64,000 nucleotides of DNA from Meghimatium bilineatum (lineage: Eukaryota > Mollusca > Gastropoda > Stylommatophora > Philomycidae), in contig CM067315.1 of NCBI GenBank assembly GCA_034231615.1, positions 29,180,133 through 29,244,132 on the forward strand, written 5' to 3'. Positions 1-9,629 of this stretch are shown here, one piece after another. The notes under the pieces were generated by a model, which did no database searches, was not told the DNA's origin, and saw nothing but the letters and a program-made list of their open reading frames with translations. The number at the start of each line of letters is the position of its first letter. The first letter of the stretch is position 1. Both the position numbers and the translations under genes were made by a program.

Positions 1-183
1 TTTTCAATGGTCACAATAGTTATAGTGAAAAGTAAAGTAAAATCGTTACACGTGAAATGATATGTCTGCGAAAAGCTGCAATGGTTACTACAATAGATAA
101 AATAAGAAGTGAAGAGTTTAGGAACAGAGTTGATATAATATCATGTATTGAACTCATCGAAATATAGCAAGTAAAATTCTCAC

Positions 184-327
184 CTTATGAGAATGAGCCC
201 AAACCAAATACCAATAAGAGCATATAACAAAAGAATATCCGAATATTCCACTAATGGTAGGCAGATAACCTTCGAAATATTTGGACTTAACGCAAGCAAG
301 GTGACACATCTGGCTTTGGAACAACAG
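184..327 (-). CDS. candidate internal exon, multi-pass membrane protein (MFS/SLC16-like)
   Basis: Seen: on the minus strand a 144-bp open segment lies between a possible acceptor (CCTCAG) and a good donor (AAG|GTGAGA). Its two ends are in the same phase, so the exon would be symmetric. The translation ends in a hydrophobic stretch with the pattern P-x4-Y-S-D-x-L-L-L-Y-A-L-I-G-x-W-x-G-L. Known: the P...Y..L..YA..G...G spacing is typical of a late transmembrane helix in SLC16-type monocarboxylate transporters. Inference: this could be one exon of such a transporter, with the rest outside the window or unrecognised. A competing plus-strand reading of the same DNA ends at AAG|GTAAGT. No neighbouring exon was found, so confidence is low. 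Confidence 0.25.
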
Positions 328-959
328 CTGAGGCTACCACCCTTACGCTTGAAGGTAAGTGTGGATACGATCAAACATAATTCACATAGGGAAAGACAAT
401 ATTCAATGATTATACGTTGTGTTACAGCCAATGAAAATCAATGGAATCCTCAAATGAGTCATTTTGGAAGGCTGGATTTTCCGCTAGCCAATACATCTTA
501 TGCTGTAGACGATCAAGACTGAACAGACAATGGTCCCATCTGCTTCTCATTTTTTTCAATAATTCATATAAGCTTCTGATTTATATTATTCATGAACTCA
601 GATTGACAGTACACAACTTGGCAACCTCGTAGTATTAATGTGCAATTATCGACGGTCATTGTTGCCACTACAGACCGTACAAAAACACAAGACTTAATAC
701 ATTGTATCTATGAATCTGCGGAAATAAACACGCACAATAATCCATAATAATCCAGAAATGTTTTTATACACCGATTTGTGCATTAAGTGATTGTGTGGTA
801 GGTCTGTATATACTATCTACCTCTGTTGCCGATGCTCGAAAAATGAGTAACAAATTTAAACAGCGTGATTTTCCGCGCATGTTGTGTGAAGTCATGCGAT
901 GAAGTGGAGTGCCCAACGTCATTGGTTAAAAGTGATTCAAAACATAATGCTTAAGTCGT

Positions 960-1075
960 ATGTGTTATCCCGAAAGTCGCGAGTATTGCCACAATGCTGC
1001 AAATCATGACACAGCGTAATCCCTTCTCCGTACTACATCCTGTTGACTAGCAGAAGTAAGTATGGTAACGAATGA
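960..1075 (+). repeat. SINE-A fragment (non-tRNA repeat family)
   Basis: This is the 3' part of the family best seen at 28262-28549: the ATGACACA-GCGT block, then CTCCGTACTACATCCTG and the agcagaagtaag end. It is a decayed partial copy. No pol III boxes were seen. Confidence 0.6.
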
Positions 1076-1103
1076 AGATGAACTATGTACAAAGTAACAG
1101 ATA

Positions 1104-1262
1104 ACGAACTTATGACAATGGATAAACAGGAAAACAGCGTTACAATTGTTAATAAGCTGTATTTCCGAATGGGTAAACAGGAAAACAGCGTTACAATTGT
1201 TAATACGCGGTATTTTCCAATAGGAAAACAGCGTTACTATTGTTAATAAGTTGTATTTCCCA
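1104..1262. repeat. short tandem repeat, about 50-bp unit, 3 copies
   Basis: Three imperfect copies of a unit containing AGGAAAACAGCGTTAC, ATTGTTAATA and TATTTCC follow one another. A fourth, more diverged relative lies near 2195-2240 (ATTGCAACTATTAATAAG...). Confidence 0.7.
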
Positions 1263-1424
1263 GTGGGTATAGTATACAAACTTATGGCAAGAAACTACAG
1301 CAGTAGATACGTTTTCTTTAAGGAATAATCAATCAATCTGCATGAGTATCTATATTTGAGGTACGTTGCACTTTGTTATGCGCGATATGGCCAAGTACAT
1401 CCGATTTCCGCTAGCTATTTTTTT

Positions 1425-2045
1425 TAGGTTTGCTTTCCTTAGATGGTCTGCCCTCCCGGGATCTGTCCAGGCTTTGTGTAGAGTTTTCCATCTCCTAGGT
1501 GGCCTATCTTTCTGGACTCTTGAGCGCCACCTGCCCAGCAGTTAGGGGAATTTTCTAAGTTTTCTGCCTTTTTCCCTTATGGGATGGGGCTGATTGGGTC
1601 CTAAGGAGGGTTTTGCTGACTTCTCCCTTTGTATGTTTAGAAAAGTAGTTTCCTATATTCCCCTATTTAAAGGTCCTCCCAAACCTGGGGACGCGCCATG
1701 CTGGGGTCAATGATCCCAGCTGTTGGCTTGAGCTTATAGAGGCTCATACTCGCTTGATGCTGCCCGTCATGAGACACATGGGATATTTCAGTGGAGATAT
1801 CAGTGCCACCTGATATCCCACCCAGTCCTGTTAGGCAACATCGCCAGTTTGTCCGCGACTGCTTATTCGTCCAGAAATCTGGATTATTTGTCCAGAGATC
1901 TGTCTTATGTTGCAGCCAACCACCAGATATGGAGGCTCCATATCCGGAGGCTGTTACACGATCCGCAACCTGAGGACGCGCCTGGTAGGTGATGGTCCCC
2001 CCAGGCTTTAAGGAATGATTGGGGGTGGGGGAGGACCAACTTTAA
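1425..2045. repeat. GC-richer dispersed repeat; 1711-1900 shared with 48752-48935
   Basis: The block is richer in G and C than its surroundings. Its core (CTCGCTTGATGCTGCCC, ACACATGGGATATTTCAG, CCACCTGATATCCCACCC, GACTGCTTATTC) recurs at 48752-48935, which shows a dispersed repeat. Coding capacity was not recognised. It ends in a G-run and A-run (2022-2052). Confidence 0.6.
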
Positions 2046-2324
2046 AAAAAAAAGATCATTCGTGAGTTGCCGTGTGTTAATTCCCATTTTCTATGGAAAA
2101 TCGAATTACCGTTTTGTGAAAAATCGCTTTAAAAAAAAAGGGGGGGGGTGTTCACACACTAAACACCCATTATTTACGGGCGTGCAAGGGACAAACATGA
2201 AAACAAAATTGCAACTATTAATAAGTTATATTTTCCAAGTAAGAATAGTATGAAAACTGTTGTCAAGGGGCGGTACAATATTGTGTATAATACAGAACAC
2301 ACTCTACACAACTGCAACACAGCT

Positions 2325-2415
2325 GAGGAAAACCTGTGCATTTGCCAGAAGGGATATGGGCTGTCAAGAGCTGCCTGCTCACAAGGAAAGGGATTGAATC
2401 ATCATCATCATATGA
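2325..2415 (+). repeat. dispersed repeat ending in (ATC)n
   Basis: The sequence TTGCCAGAAGGGATATGGGCTGTCAAGAGCTGCCTGCTC...AAAGGGATTGAATCATCATCATC resembles 5935-6015. The ATC-rich end suggests a retroposed 3' tail. The class is not known. Confidence 0.5.
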
Positions 2416-3035
2416 AATAAAATTCTTGAGAACCACTCTTTACAGTAAATAATATTGACTAAAGGTTCAAGAGCTCTGTTGCTTGTAATTCGGATAAAAT
2501 TAAAATACAAAAGAAACGTCAATGAAAACCAATATACCGTAGCACGCGCTACCAGAGCACTTCATAAACTTCAATCGAGTCATATACAGACGCGCACAGC
2601 ATTCGCGTATAATATTAATCCACGTTGATACATCGATCGAGATCATCTCAGGTACCCACAGGTTGCCAGGGCTTATATTCAACCAATAGCCAGCGAACAC
2701 TAGAAAATCAATGTCGTCTAACGTCTATTCAACAGCGTTTTGCTGCTGTTAGTGGAGTGGTGAGTAATACCTGTGTATTGATTCAGCTTGAGTGTGCTAC
2801 TCACTTGGCCACGGATGGGGAACAACTGGATGTATCAGTCTATAGCCCTTATTAAGGGCAAAAATTTGATAGAACCCTTCCTCGTAGTATTGACTGGCAA
2901 GGACTGTCGTTGTTATACTGAGATATGTTGAAACGTGTCTTTCGTCATTTATACAGTCGTGATGGTCCATCGGAGATCATCCATGAGCATTGACAATATA
3001 TAAGACATGTTGGCGAATTGAAAAACAGCCTTTTA

Positions 3036-3142
3036 AAATGACTCAAATTTTTCGTGTTATTCTTATTGACCATTTGCTTGTATATACTTTGTGTCAAGGG
3101 CCAATGAAATTAACGATAAAACTCAAATGAGTCATTTAAAAA
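3036..3142. mobile_element. foldback MITE family FB1
   Basis: The segment is an inverted repeat: the left arm begins AAAATGACTCAAATTTTTCG and the reverse complement of the right arm begins AAATGACTCATTTGAGTTTT. The centre carries GACC...TATATACTTTGTGTC...GGCC. The same palindrome recurs at 3365-3440, 3476-3590, 6868-6985 and 32866-32962, and as halves near 375-490 and 24470-24530. No open frame is present. Confidence 0.75.
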
Positions 3143-3364
3143 AGCTGATGTTTAATTAGGCAATAGATTGTATAATATCGATGGTCACGGAACATTCTTC
3201 TTCTTCTCTTTCTGCGTTCGCTCACTGATAACCAACACGAAAAGTTGTGTGTGTCCACCGGGAAGCATGAAGTACGGTGTACTGCTGGTTTCACAGCAGA
3301 GCTGCGTTATTTTGCGCTTTCTGGTCCAGCACATCCATTTCCGGTATATCATCATTCTAAAATG

Positions 3365-3440
3365 ACGCTTTCGACTTTTTACGTGATTTTCATTGGTCAC
3401 AATGTGTATGCTTTGTGTTGCACGTCTTAAACTGAGACCT
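3365..3440. mobile_element. FB1 foldback MITE, partial
   Basis: Carries the FB1 arm core CGTGATTTTCATTGGTCACA followed by ATGTGTATGCTTTGTGT. The right arm is lost or replaced. Confidence 0.6.
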
Positions 3441-3475
3441 TTGACTTTATGAGACTATTGACTAATAGAAAAAAG

Positions 3476-3590
3476 CCTCCTAAACTAACTTATTTGACTT
3501 TTCCCGTGATTTTTTCCACTACATTCTAAATACATTGTGTCGATAGCCAATGAAAATCACAGGGAAAGCTAAATTAGTTACTTTAGAAGG
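3476..3590. mobile_element. FB1 foldback MITE, best palindrome
   Basis: The left arm (CTAACTTATTTGACTTTTCC, then CGTGATTTTT) pairs with the right arm (GCCAATGAAAATCACAGGGA, then AAGCTAAATTAGTTAC). A short centre contains ATACATTGTGTCGATAG. Almost the whole element could fold as one hairpin, with no coding capacity. Confidence 0.8.
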
Positions 3591-3649
3591 ATGTTTTTCA
3601 TTACGCCAATATGTTTTATATTAAAAATGATTAAGCAAAATGTACATCT

Positions 3650-3770
3650 TAAGGTGAGGCCTGTTCTTTCAACCGTGGACGTTAGTCCAATTTGGTTATA
3701 TCAGAGGTGTACAAATATTTATATATAGTGGAATCACGGTTCTGGTAACCAACCACCACAACCTGCGGAG
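3650..3770 (+). repeat. dispersed repeat with CTTTCAACCGTGG core
   Basis: The core TTCTTTCAACCGTGGACGTTAG, then TTGGTTATATCA, then TGTACAA...ATATAGTGG...CGGTTCTGGTAA is shared with 34085-34190 and, shorter, 28560-28630. Related CTCAACCGT words flank the FB1 copy at 6868-6985. Confidence 0.55.
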
Positions 3771-3824
3771 TACATTCTCGGTGGTCTGCATATAAGTCGA
3801 TGGTCACGGTTGAAGGAGCACCAG

Positions 3825-3982
3825 ACTTTTCAATAATATGTACTCACTGCGCAAAACTGAAATCAAACAGGTAAAGCTTGAAACGGGGTAATGAAGTTTT
3901 GCTAATAACTAGAAACACACGTAATCACACAACAAATAGTCGTTCGACAAGAAGACCGTTAACAAGGTTACATACACGTATA
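3825..3982 (+). mobile_element. single arm of foldback family FB3
   Basis: Matches the left arm of the palindrome at 7627-8075: AATATGTACTCACT, AAAACTGAAATCAAACAGG, AGTTTTGCTAATAACTAGAA, ACACACGTAATCACAC. It stops at the Tigger element, so the other arm may have been displaced or lost. Confidence 0.65.
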
Positions 3983-5024
3983 CAGTCATCCCTCGGTTAT
4001 CGCGGTTAATAGGGACCAGAACCAGCCACGATAAGTGAAAAACTGCGAAGTAGTGTCATCCTCTTATTTTTAACAAACGTATATTTTTTGTGTACGTATA
4101 ATATCAATAAGTGCATATGAAACCATATAAGTGCATATGTTATCATTAGAACATTAAAAAATAGTTTCAAACATGTAAATAAAATATTAATAGTATAAAT
4201 AACATACATACAATAATGTATAAATAATATAAATATGATACGTATGTGTGTAACATACGCAGATGTAACTAAAGTTTACATACTGTAAATATGTTTTTAG
4301 AACTCTTTGGCTTTAGTCGGAGTCATATTGGTATCGAGACTAACCATCTTTTTCCGACAGTCCGATATCCACACTGATAAGGCATTCTCCATTTTCACAA
4401 TTCGCTTATTACGATAAGTCATAACTCGCTTAGTGTCCTTGGAGAACGATATGGAGGCAGTTTTACGGATATTCACTTCATTTTTTTAATGTAGCGAACC
4501 GTCGATTCGTTCAATCCGTAATGGCGTGCAACAGACGCATAGCTATGGCCTGCCTCAAGTATGTCCAATAAATTAACTTTCTCGTTCAATGTCATAATTT
4601 TTCGCTTCTTCTTGGGTTCACTAGAGGATTTTAGAGGGTGGATGACGTTTAGGAGCCATTTTCATGGGCATCACAAGCACTATTTTGCACAATAAGACAC
4701 AAGAGAACAGCAAAAATTAGCATACCTCGAGACTAAGCATCACTCAAACATTGATTTGAATGACCGCGGTCGTCTTCACTGGGTATGAGAGCGAAGGTGT
4801 GGGAAACGTCTAGGCGAGATTTCCGAGTCGGGAGGGTTTTCAAATGACGGGATGCTAGCCAGCCTCTCAGAGACGTGGATTGTAAAATGTATGAACACTC
4901 CCTGCCTTCTGCTGCGTGCGGACAACTTTCACACCACAATTCCTCAATTTTGATGAATAATTTTGAACAATCCGCGATGTACTGAGGCCGCGATAAATGC
5001 ACCGTGAAGTAGCGAAGGATAACT
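3983..5024 (-). mobile_element. Tigger/pogo (TcMar) DNA transposon, internally deleted
   Basis: Seen: a TA dinucleotide (3981-3982) precedes a left terminus CAGTCATCCCTCGGTTATCG. The right terminus, read on the minus strand, is TATCCTTCGCTACTTCACGG followed by TTTATCGCGG and abuts TA at 5025. Known: terminal inverted repeats of the CAGT-x-(A/G)TCCCTCG...ATCGCGG type with TA target duplication are diagnostic of Tigger/pogo elements. Inside is the 5' third of a CENP-B-like transposase (4301-4659, minus). The DDE catalytic domain is missing, so this roughly 1-kb copy is non-autonomous. It interrupts an FB3 arm on its left. Confidence 0.85.
4301..4659 (-). pseudogene. Tigger transposase N-terminal part (CENP-B-type HTH), broken
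   Basis: Read from ATG at 4659: a basic start (M-A-P-K-R) followed after a frameshift by K-K-K-R-K-I-M-T-L-N-E-K-V and then S-V-A-R-H-Y-G-L-N-E-S-T-V-R. That is a CENP-B/Tigger N-terminal helix-turn-helix, which binds the element ends. A second frameshift at an A-run (about 4488) precedes the linker and the start of the second DNA-binding domain (K-M-E-N-A-L-S-V-W-I-S-D-C-R). The reading ends near K-A-K-E-F and no DDE residues follow. It encodes nothing functional. Confidence 0.85.
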
Positions 5025-5904
5025 ATACATCTAAAAACGACCAGTAGGAATGACACAACTGGCGTTCACATGTCTAGCGAGATTTGGGAGTGGCCAGAAG
5101 GATAACAAGATATTGTCAGATTTCGCGATGGTTGTCATGTATTTCTATTTATTTTCAAATATTATAAGTTACCCTTCAAAAATGATCATACACATAGATT
5201 GTTACAACTACCGAAAACATAGTCCAACAGGCTTGAATTGAGTACGATGTAACGAAAGTTTTAGTATGAATAACTGTATATATTGTACTAAATTCATTTT
5301 TTTTTTGGGGGGGATGGGGGGGGGTTGTGTTTGATAGCAGTTTCAAAGCAATTCCAATAACATCACTACGTTCTACACGCTCAATATGTGTTCATATTTT
5401 CTTCATTTTAAACAAGGCTTGTGTTGGAACCATGGTCTGGACTTCTAGCACAGGGAGCATTGAATGGATCCACTATCTTCTTTCCATACATGTCGTAGTA
5501 GGCGGCTAAAGGAAATTGGGGAATATGCTAACACCTTGTCGCCTGTAAAAAAAATCATCATTGTCACTGCTTGCGTTTTGATTTCTAACTTTTCTCTTAT
5601 GTCAAATGGTTCCCACGAATAACGAAGAAATGTCGATTAGTGAACTTTGCATTTCTATTCTATGTGACAGATTCCTATGTGGCGGCGAATGTTATATATG
5701 CCATCACTGCAGATGGATCAACAAATCGGACAGAAGAAAGATGAGCTATTTGGCCTAGAAGGATATCCTATGATTCTACCAGGACGTGATGATCATTGGA
5801 TACTGCCGCCTTGGATTGCCTCCCTTCGGTGACTAGCCATGCATCCATATACCCACATACCCAACACAACCATGCTCATTAGACAACAAACCTTATACGA
5901 GTGT

Positions 5905-6015
5905 TGGTGTCACCTCGGTTACGCAAACGAGGACGACCTTTGCTTTTGTCAGAAAGAGTATGGGATTTAAGGGCTACCTGTTCCCAAGTTAAAGGGATTA
6001 TTTCATCATCAACAA
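5905..6015 (+). repeat. dispersed repeat, relative of 2325-2415
   Basis: GCTTTTGTCAGAAAGAGTATGGG...AAGGGCTACCTGTTCCCAAG...AAAGGGATTATTTCATCATC aligns with 2338-2412 and extends a little further 5'. Class unknown. Confidence 0.5.
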
Positions 6016-6117
6016 TTTAAACACGAAAAAATGAATACATATTGAGACAGTTTGAAATTAGCGATAAATAAATAACAAAATACATTGAAATATCTCTGGA
6101 AGGAGCACATCTTACGA

Positions 6118-6370
6118 ATATAGTCTTCTGTGTTCACCCTCAAACTTCTGCATGTCAGCAAGATGTAGTCCTGAGAATGGAATTAGTTGCGCTATGATTT
6201 ACAGCTTAGCTGAGATAAATGCGCTTTTCGATTTGACAGATCCGACTACAGAATGGCTCTAGGTAATTTTGACCGTATATTGGATGAGACAGCCAGTTTC
6301 ACCCCCAGCACCTATTTGTCGCCTCTCACGACATACATGGCAGGTAAGAGTGCCACCGTGACACAACGCA
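6118..6370 (-). repeat. SINE-A copy
   Basis: Minus-strand copy of SINE-A. Seen on the plus strand are CTCAAACTTCTGCATGTCAG, AAGATGTAGTCCTGAGAATGG, TTTACAGCTTAGCTGAGATA, GGATGAGACAGCCAGTTTCA and CGCCTCTCACGACATACATGGC, in the same order as at 39230-39516. Both ends are diverged. Confidence 0.7.
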
Positions 6371-6867
6371 TTCCATCCTTTGGACTACATTCTGAGAACT
6401 AACGGGCGTTTGAGAACTGTGCCCCTTTCAAAGGAACAACAAGCTGCTAAACTAGAATATTGTGTAGAGCAGTGGTTCTAAACCTGGGCCATAAGGCCTA
6501 GCAGATGGCACATCTTTTTCTAGTGGGCACGGAGAAAAATTAATGGACGCCACAAATCCGTTTAATATGTCACAGAAAGGTAGCTATTCGAAAAATATTT
6601 ATGGATGAATATATTAACAAGACAAAGAAACTTAAGAAGCTTTCCCCCATAGATCCGAATGGAGCCACAAAGAAAATTGTGTTTCCAAAATGGGGCCACG
6701 GGTGTAATGTTATTGATAGCCACTTGCTTAGAGCACTAAATTCGTAGCCCAACCGATAATCCATATTTACTTCCGAAAAATGTTTGTGACAAATGTCTCA
6801 ACCGTGATTGGCGAAAATGTAAGCGGCGGTCTAAACTGGTTATCATCACCTATAGTGACGCAATTAA

Positions 6868-6985
6868 CTTTTACCAGGATTCGCATTGCTTGTGGACACA
6901 AAATATACACAAAGTGATCAATGAAAATCACGAAAAACTCTAATGGGTCACTTTTGAAAAAAGAATTCCCAATGAACCAGCAGGA
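6868..6985. mobile_element. FB1 foldback MITE
   Basis: An inverted repeat with AATTAACTTTTACCAGGATT on the left and TCAATGAAAATCACGAAAAA on the right around ACACAAAATATACACAAAGT. Directly repeated GTCTCAACCGT words (6796 and 7008) flank it. Confidence 0.65.
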
Positions 6986-7039
6986 CTATAATTCCCGAAA
7001 TACGTCTCAACCGTAATTTTTGCCTGTAGAAGACGTGTG

Positions 7040-7235
7040 TATAGAAAAAAATAGGACTTCGTTAGTTACGCTTTTGATTATTGTTTTCATTTTCGCTAGT
7101 CACTATTTATATAGTTGGAGTAGCCTGTCAAAAACAACAAAGGCCGACCAACGAAACTCACGAAAATAATGAAAGTCAGCCGTTCAGGACATCTGTACAC
7201 AGGTCCGTTATACTGGGAGCCCGTTCATGTCTCAA
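7040..7235. mobile_element. foldback MITE family FB2, diverged copy
   Basis: The left arm TAGGACTTCGTTAGTTACGC, then TTTTGATTATTG...GTCACTATTTATATAGTTGGAG matches the FB2 element at 24201-24390. The right arm is partial (CCGACCAACGAAA...AATAATGAAAGTCAG). The flank TTCAGGACATCTGTACACAGGTCC is shared with 35330-35370, so the two belong to one subfamily. Confidence 0.65.
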
Positions 7236-7626
7236 ACCTATTTTGAACCTGCAATCTCGTGCTTGGGCATGAAAGTCCACTGGACATGAATCAAAACAAA
7301 CACAGCGGATGTCAAAATTGTTGCATATCTCACACGATACCTCGAAAAGACACACACTCAGCCAAGAACACGTACTTGCACTCAAACAATGGCAGATCAA
7401 GCACTCTAAGTGAACTGGTAATAATCGTTTGTCGACTAACAATGTACTTAGATAAACACTCTAACATTGTGTTCATATTTTTAACTTGTCTCATGTCACT
7501 CGTCCTTTCTCGTCAAGTGTATTTTTTTTAAATATTCCAGTAAACTACGAATACTAATCCAATTAGAGTTCTTCCTTTTACTATTATTTGTTGATGTATT
7601 TCTTTATTTGGTTTGTTTAGCTCAAT

Positions 7627-8075
7627 AATATGTATTGACTACAGAAAAACTGAAATTCAACAGGCGTAACTTAGAACAGTGTAATGGAGTTTTGCTAATC
7701 ACTAGAAATACACGCAATAACACACACAAATCGACGTTTCGACCAAAAGGCCTTTATCAAGAACACATTTAAATGATGAGTAAGAAAGGCGCAATTGACG
7801 TTCACGTTTACATGGCCAATCTAAATACAAATATAACCCGGAAGAAGGTTTCTTTCTAGTTTTAACTCTTCCACTTATATATATATTTAGCTCTGATCGC
7901 GAACGTCAATAGTGCCGCTCTTACTCGTGTATTTTATGTGAATGTGTTCTTGATAAAGGTATTTTAGTAGAACCGTCGATTTGCGTATCTTATTTTATGT
8001 GTTTCCGGTGATAAGCAAAACATTAGACTGAAAAGTGTCACCTGTTGTTTAGCTCAGCGGTTTTAATGTTTTGTG
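7627..8075. mobile_element. foldback element FB3 with long arms
   Basis: The left arm (ACTGAAATTCAACAGG, GTTTTGCTAATCACTAGAAA, ACACAAATCGACGTTTCGAC, CTTTATCAAGAACACATT) is inverted in the right arm (AATGTGTTCTTGATAAAGG, GTAGAACCGTCGATTTGCG, TTTCCGGTGATAAGCAAAAC, CACCTGTTGTTTAGCTCAGC). The arms are about 140 bp and the unrelated centre is about 150 bp. A solo arm is at 3825-3982. No coding frame was seen. Confidence 0.7.
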
Positions 8076-8199
8076 TGTGTGGATTTTCTTTTAAAAATTT
8101 TTTTTTGGCATGTGGCTCCCTTTCCGAAGAAATTACCTTGTCTGAAAAGTTAATTTCTTTGTAGGTCACCAAGGCTTGTTAAGTCTTATAGTTATGTTG

Positions 8200-8560
8200 T
8201 TGTTATTGTTATTGTTGTTGTGGTCGATATCCAATTGTTGCTGATTAGTTCTACTCTTGTTAGCTCAATGTCATTCTTAAAGAAAATAAATCTCTTCTGA
8301 AGTTGACTTTTTGATCCATATAGAAGGTTAGTGACTGTTTATTTTGTCTGTAAAAGATATTTTTCTTGTTAGCTGAAAGGGAATGACGATCAACAAGGTG
8401 TTCCACTGTTTCGTTTGGATGAGAACAGTGTCTACATTTGAGTAGTTGTTAGTGTCTGGTATGGTTTAAATGGTTATTGACTCTCACATGCTGTTGGAAA
8501 CTGAAAGATACGGGATTGATTTCTTCTGTGAAGTTTGTTTATGTTGTCATTGTTCTTTGG
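8200..8560 (-). pseudogene. LINE C-terminal fragment with zinc-knuckle motif
   Basis: On the minus strand the translation includes V-N-N-H-L-N-H-T-R-H followed by C-R-H-C-x-H-P-N-E-T-V-E-H-L-V-D-R-H. The C-x2-C-x7-H-x4-(C/H) spacing is typical of the extreme C-terminus of R1/I/jockey-type reverse transcriptases. Stops interrupt the frame. It resembles the end of LINE-R at 13030-13370 in type but not closely in sequence. Confidence 0.5.
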
Positions 8561-8984
8561 CCAGCTCATTATAGCTATAAATCGTGTTGTATATCGTTCA
8601 AAAAGTTACCTTCCTGTCGCGCCCTGTCCCTCAATTAAAATTGTTTGTTTACATGTCCCCTCTGCGAATCTTCATGGCTCTAAGGAGGATGGGGGACAAT
8701 ATGGCCCACGTTTTGAGAACCACTTATTTAGATAATAAACAGTTAATATCAATAGAAATATTGTATCCTGTCGTGAAATATATAAAAGCACGATACACTA
8801 TGAGATTTGTTATGTCTTGGTAAGATTCTTTTCAAGTTTCTGTTAGCTATACTAGTGAAAAGTAATCAAAATTGGTTATAACGTTCTGGAGACAATTTTC
8901 TCAGTAAAGTCAGAAAATGTATATATAGTAAGCAAACTGCCAGTAATTCGTTTATTTTAAGATCCAACTCTTACTGTGACGTGA

Positions 8985-9220
8985 CAAATTCCACTGCATA
9001 TTCTTGTATGTAAAGATCCGTCCGACGCTTTTGCAGCGTGGTACAAGGCGCTTCTGTGATGGACAATGTATTGAGTTTGAAACACGCCTCAGGCAATTGC
9101 ACGTCCGGACGGTTCGGAAAGAAATGACAAACTACTAAGCGTAAATACTGCAAAGAAAATCACTGCAGTCAAATATCACTGGGTTGATGGCTAAATCCTC
9201 TATAGGATATGCTACACTTT
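8985..9220 (+). repeat. tRNA-derived SINE-B copy
   Basis: Shares with 34345-34545 a head TGGTACA(A/G)(G/T)GC, a second box-like AGTTTGAAAC, then CAGGCAATTG...CGTCCGGACGGTTCGGAAAG, ATGACAAACTACT, AAAATCACTGCAGTC and GGGTTGATGGCTAAATCCT. The two boxes resemble the A and B boxes of a tRNA promoter, so a tRNA-derived SINE is inferred. Confidence 0.6.
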
Positions 9221-9240
9221 TGCTTAGAGGATATGAGGAT

Positions 9241-9560
9241 ACAGATACTTCACTGCAAGAACGCGTGCTTACATTCGTTACATCAGAGATTACAATACTT
9301 CACTGCAAGAACGCGTGCTTACATTCGTTACATCAGAGATTATAATACTTCACTGCAAGAACGCGGGCTTACATTCGTTACATCAGAGATTACAATACTT
9401 CACTGCAAGAACGCGTGCTTACATTCGTTACATCAGAGATTACAATACTTCACTGCAAGAAAGCGTGCTTACATTCGTTACATCAGAGATTACAATACTT
9501 CACTGCAAGAACGCGTGCTTACATTCGTTACATCAGAGATTACAATACTTCACTGCAAGA
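9241..9560. repeat. minisatellite, 50-bp unit, about 6.4 copies
   Basis: The unit is CACTGCAAGA ACGCGTGCTT ACATTCGTTA CATCAGAGAT TACAATACTT. Starts fall at 9251, 9301, 9351, 9401, 9451, 9501 and 9551. Copies differ by single bases only (C/G at 9365, A/G at 9461), so the array is young. It directly follows the SINE-B copy. Because 50 is not a multiple of 3, the apparent ORFs cycle through all frames. Confidence 0.95.
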
Positions 9561-9629
9561 ATTACAAATATTAAAGAATAGATGAAGTCAAAATTTATGA
9601 CACAAGAATTTCCGAGGTACCACGCTATA

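Noticed and set aside
4733..5056. 107-codon minus-strand frame
   Set aside because: It starts beyond the Tigger inverted end and reads through the terminal repeat and 5' untranslated part of the transposon.
7176..7442. 88-codon minus-strand frame with several Cys
   Set aside because: Overlaps the FB2 flank; no motif spacing of a known zinc finger.
9209..9574. 121-codon frame over the 50-bp array
   Set aside because: Unit is not a multiple of three, so the frame only cycles; no coding evidence.
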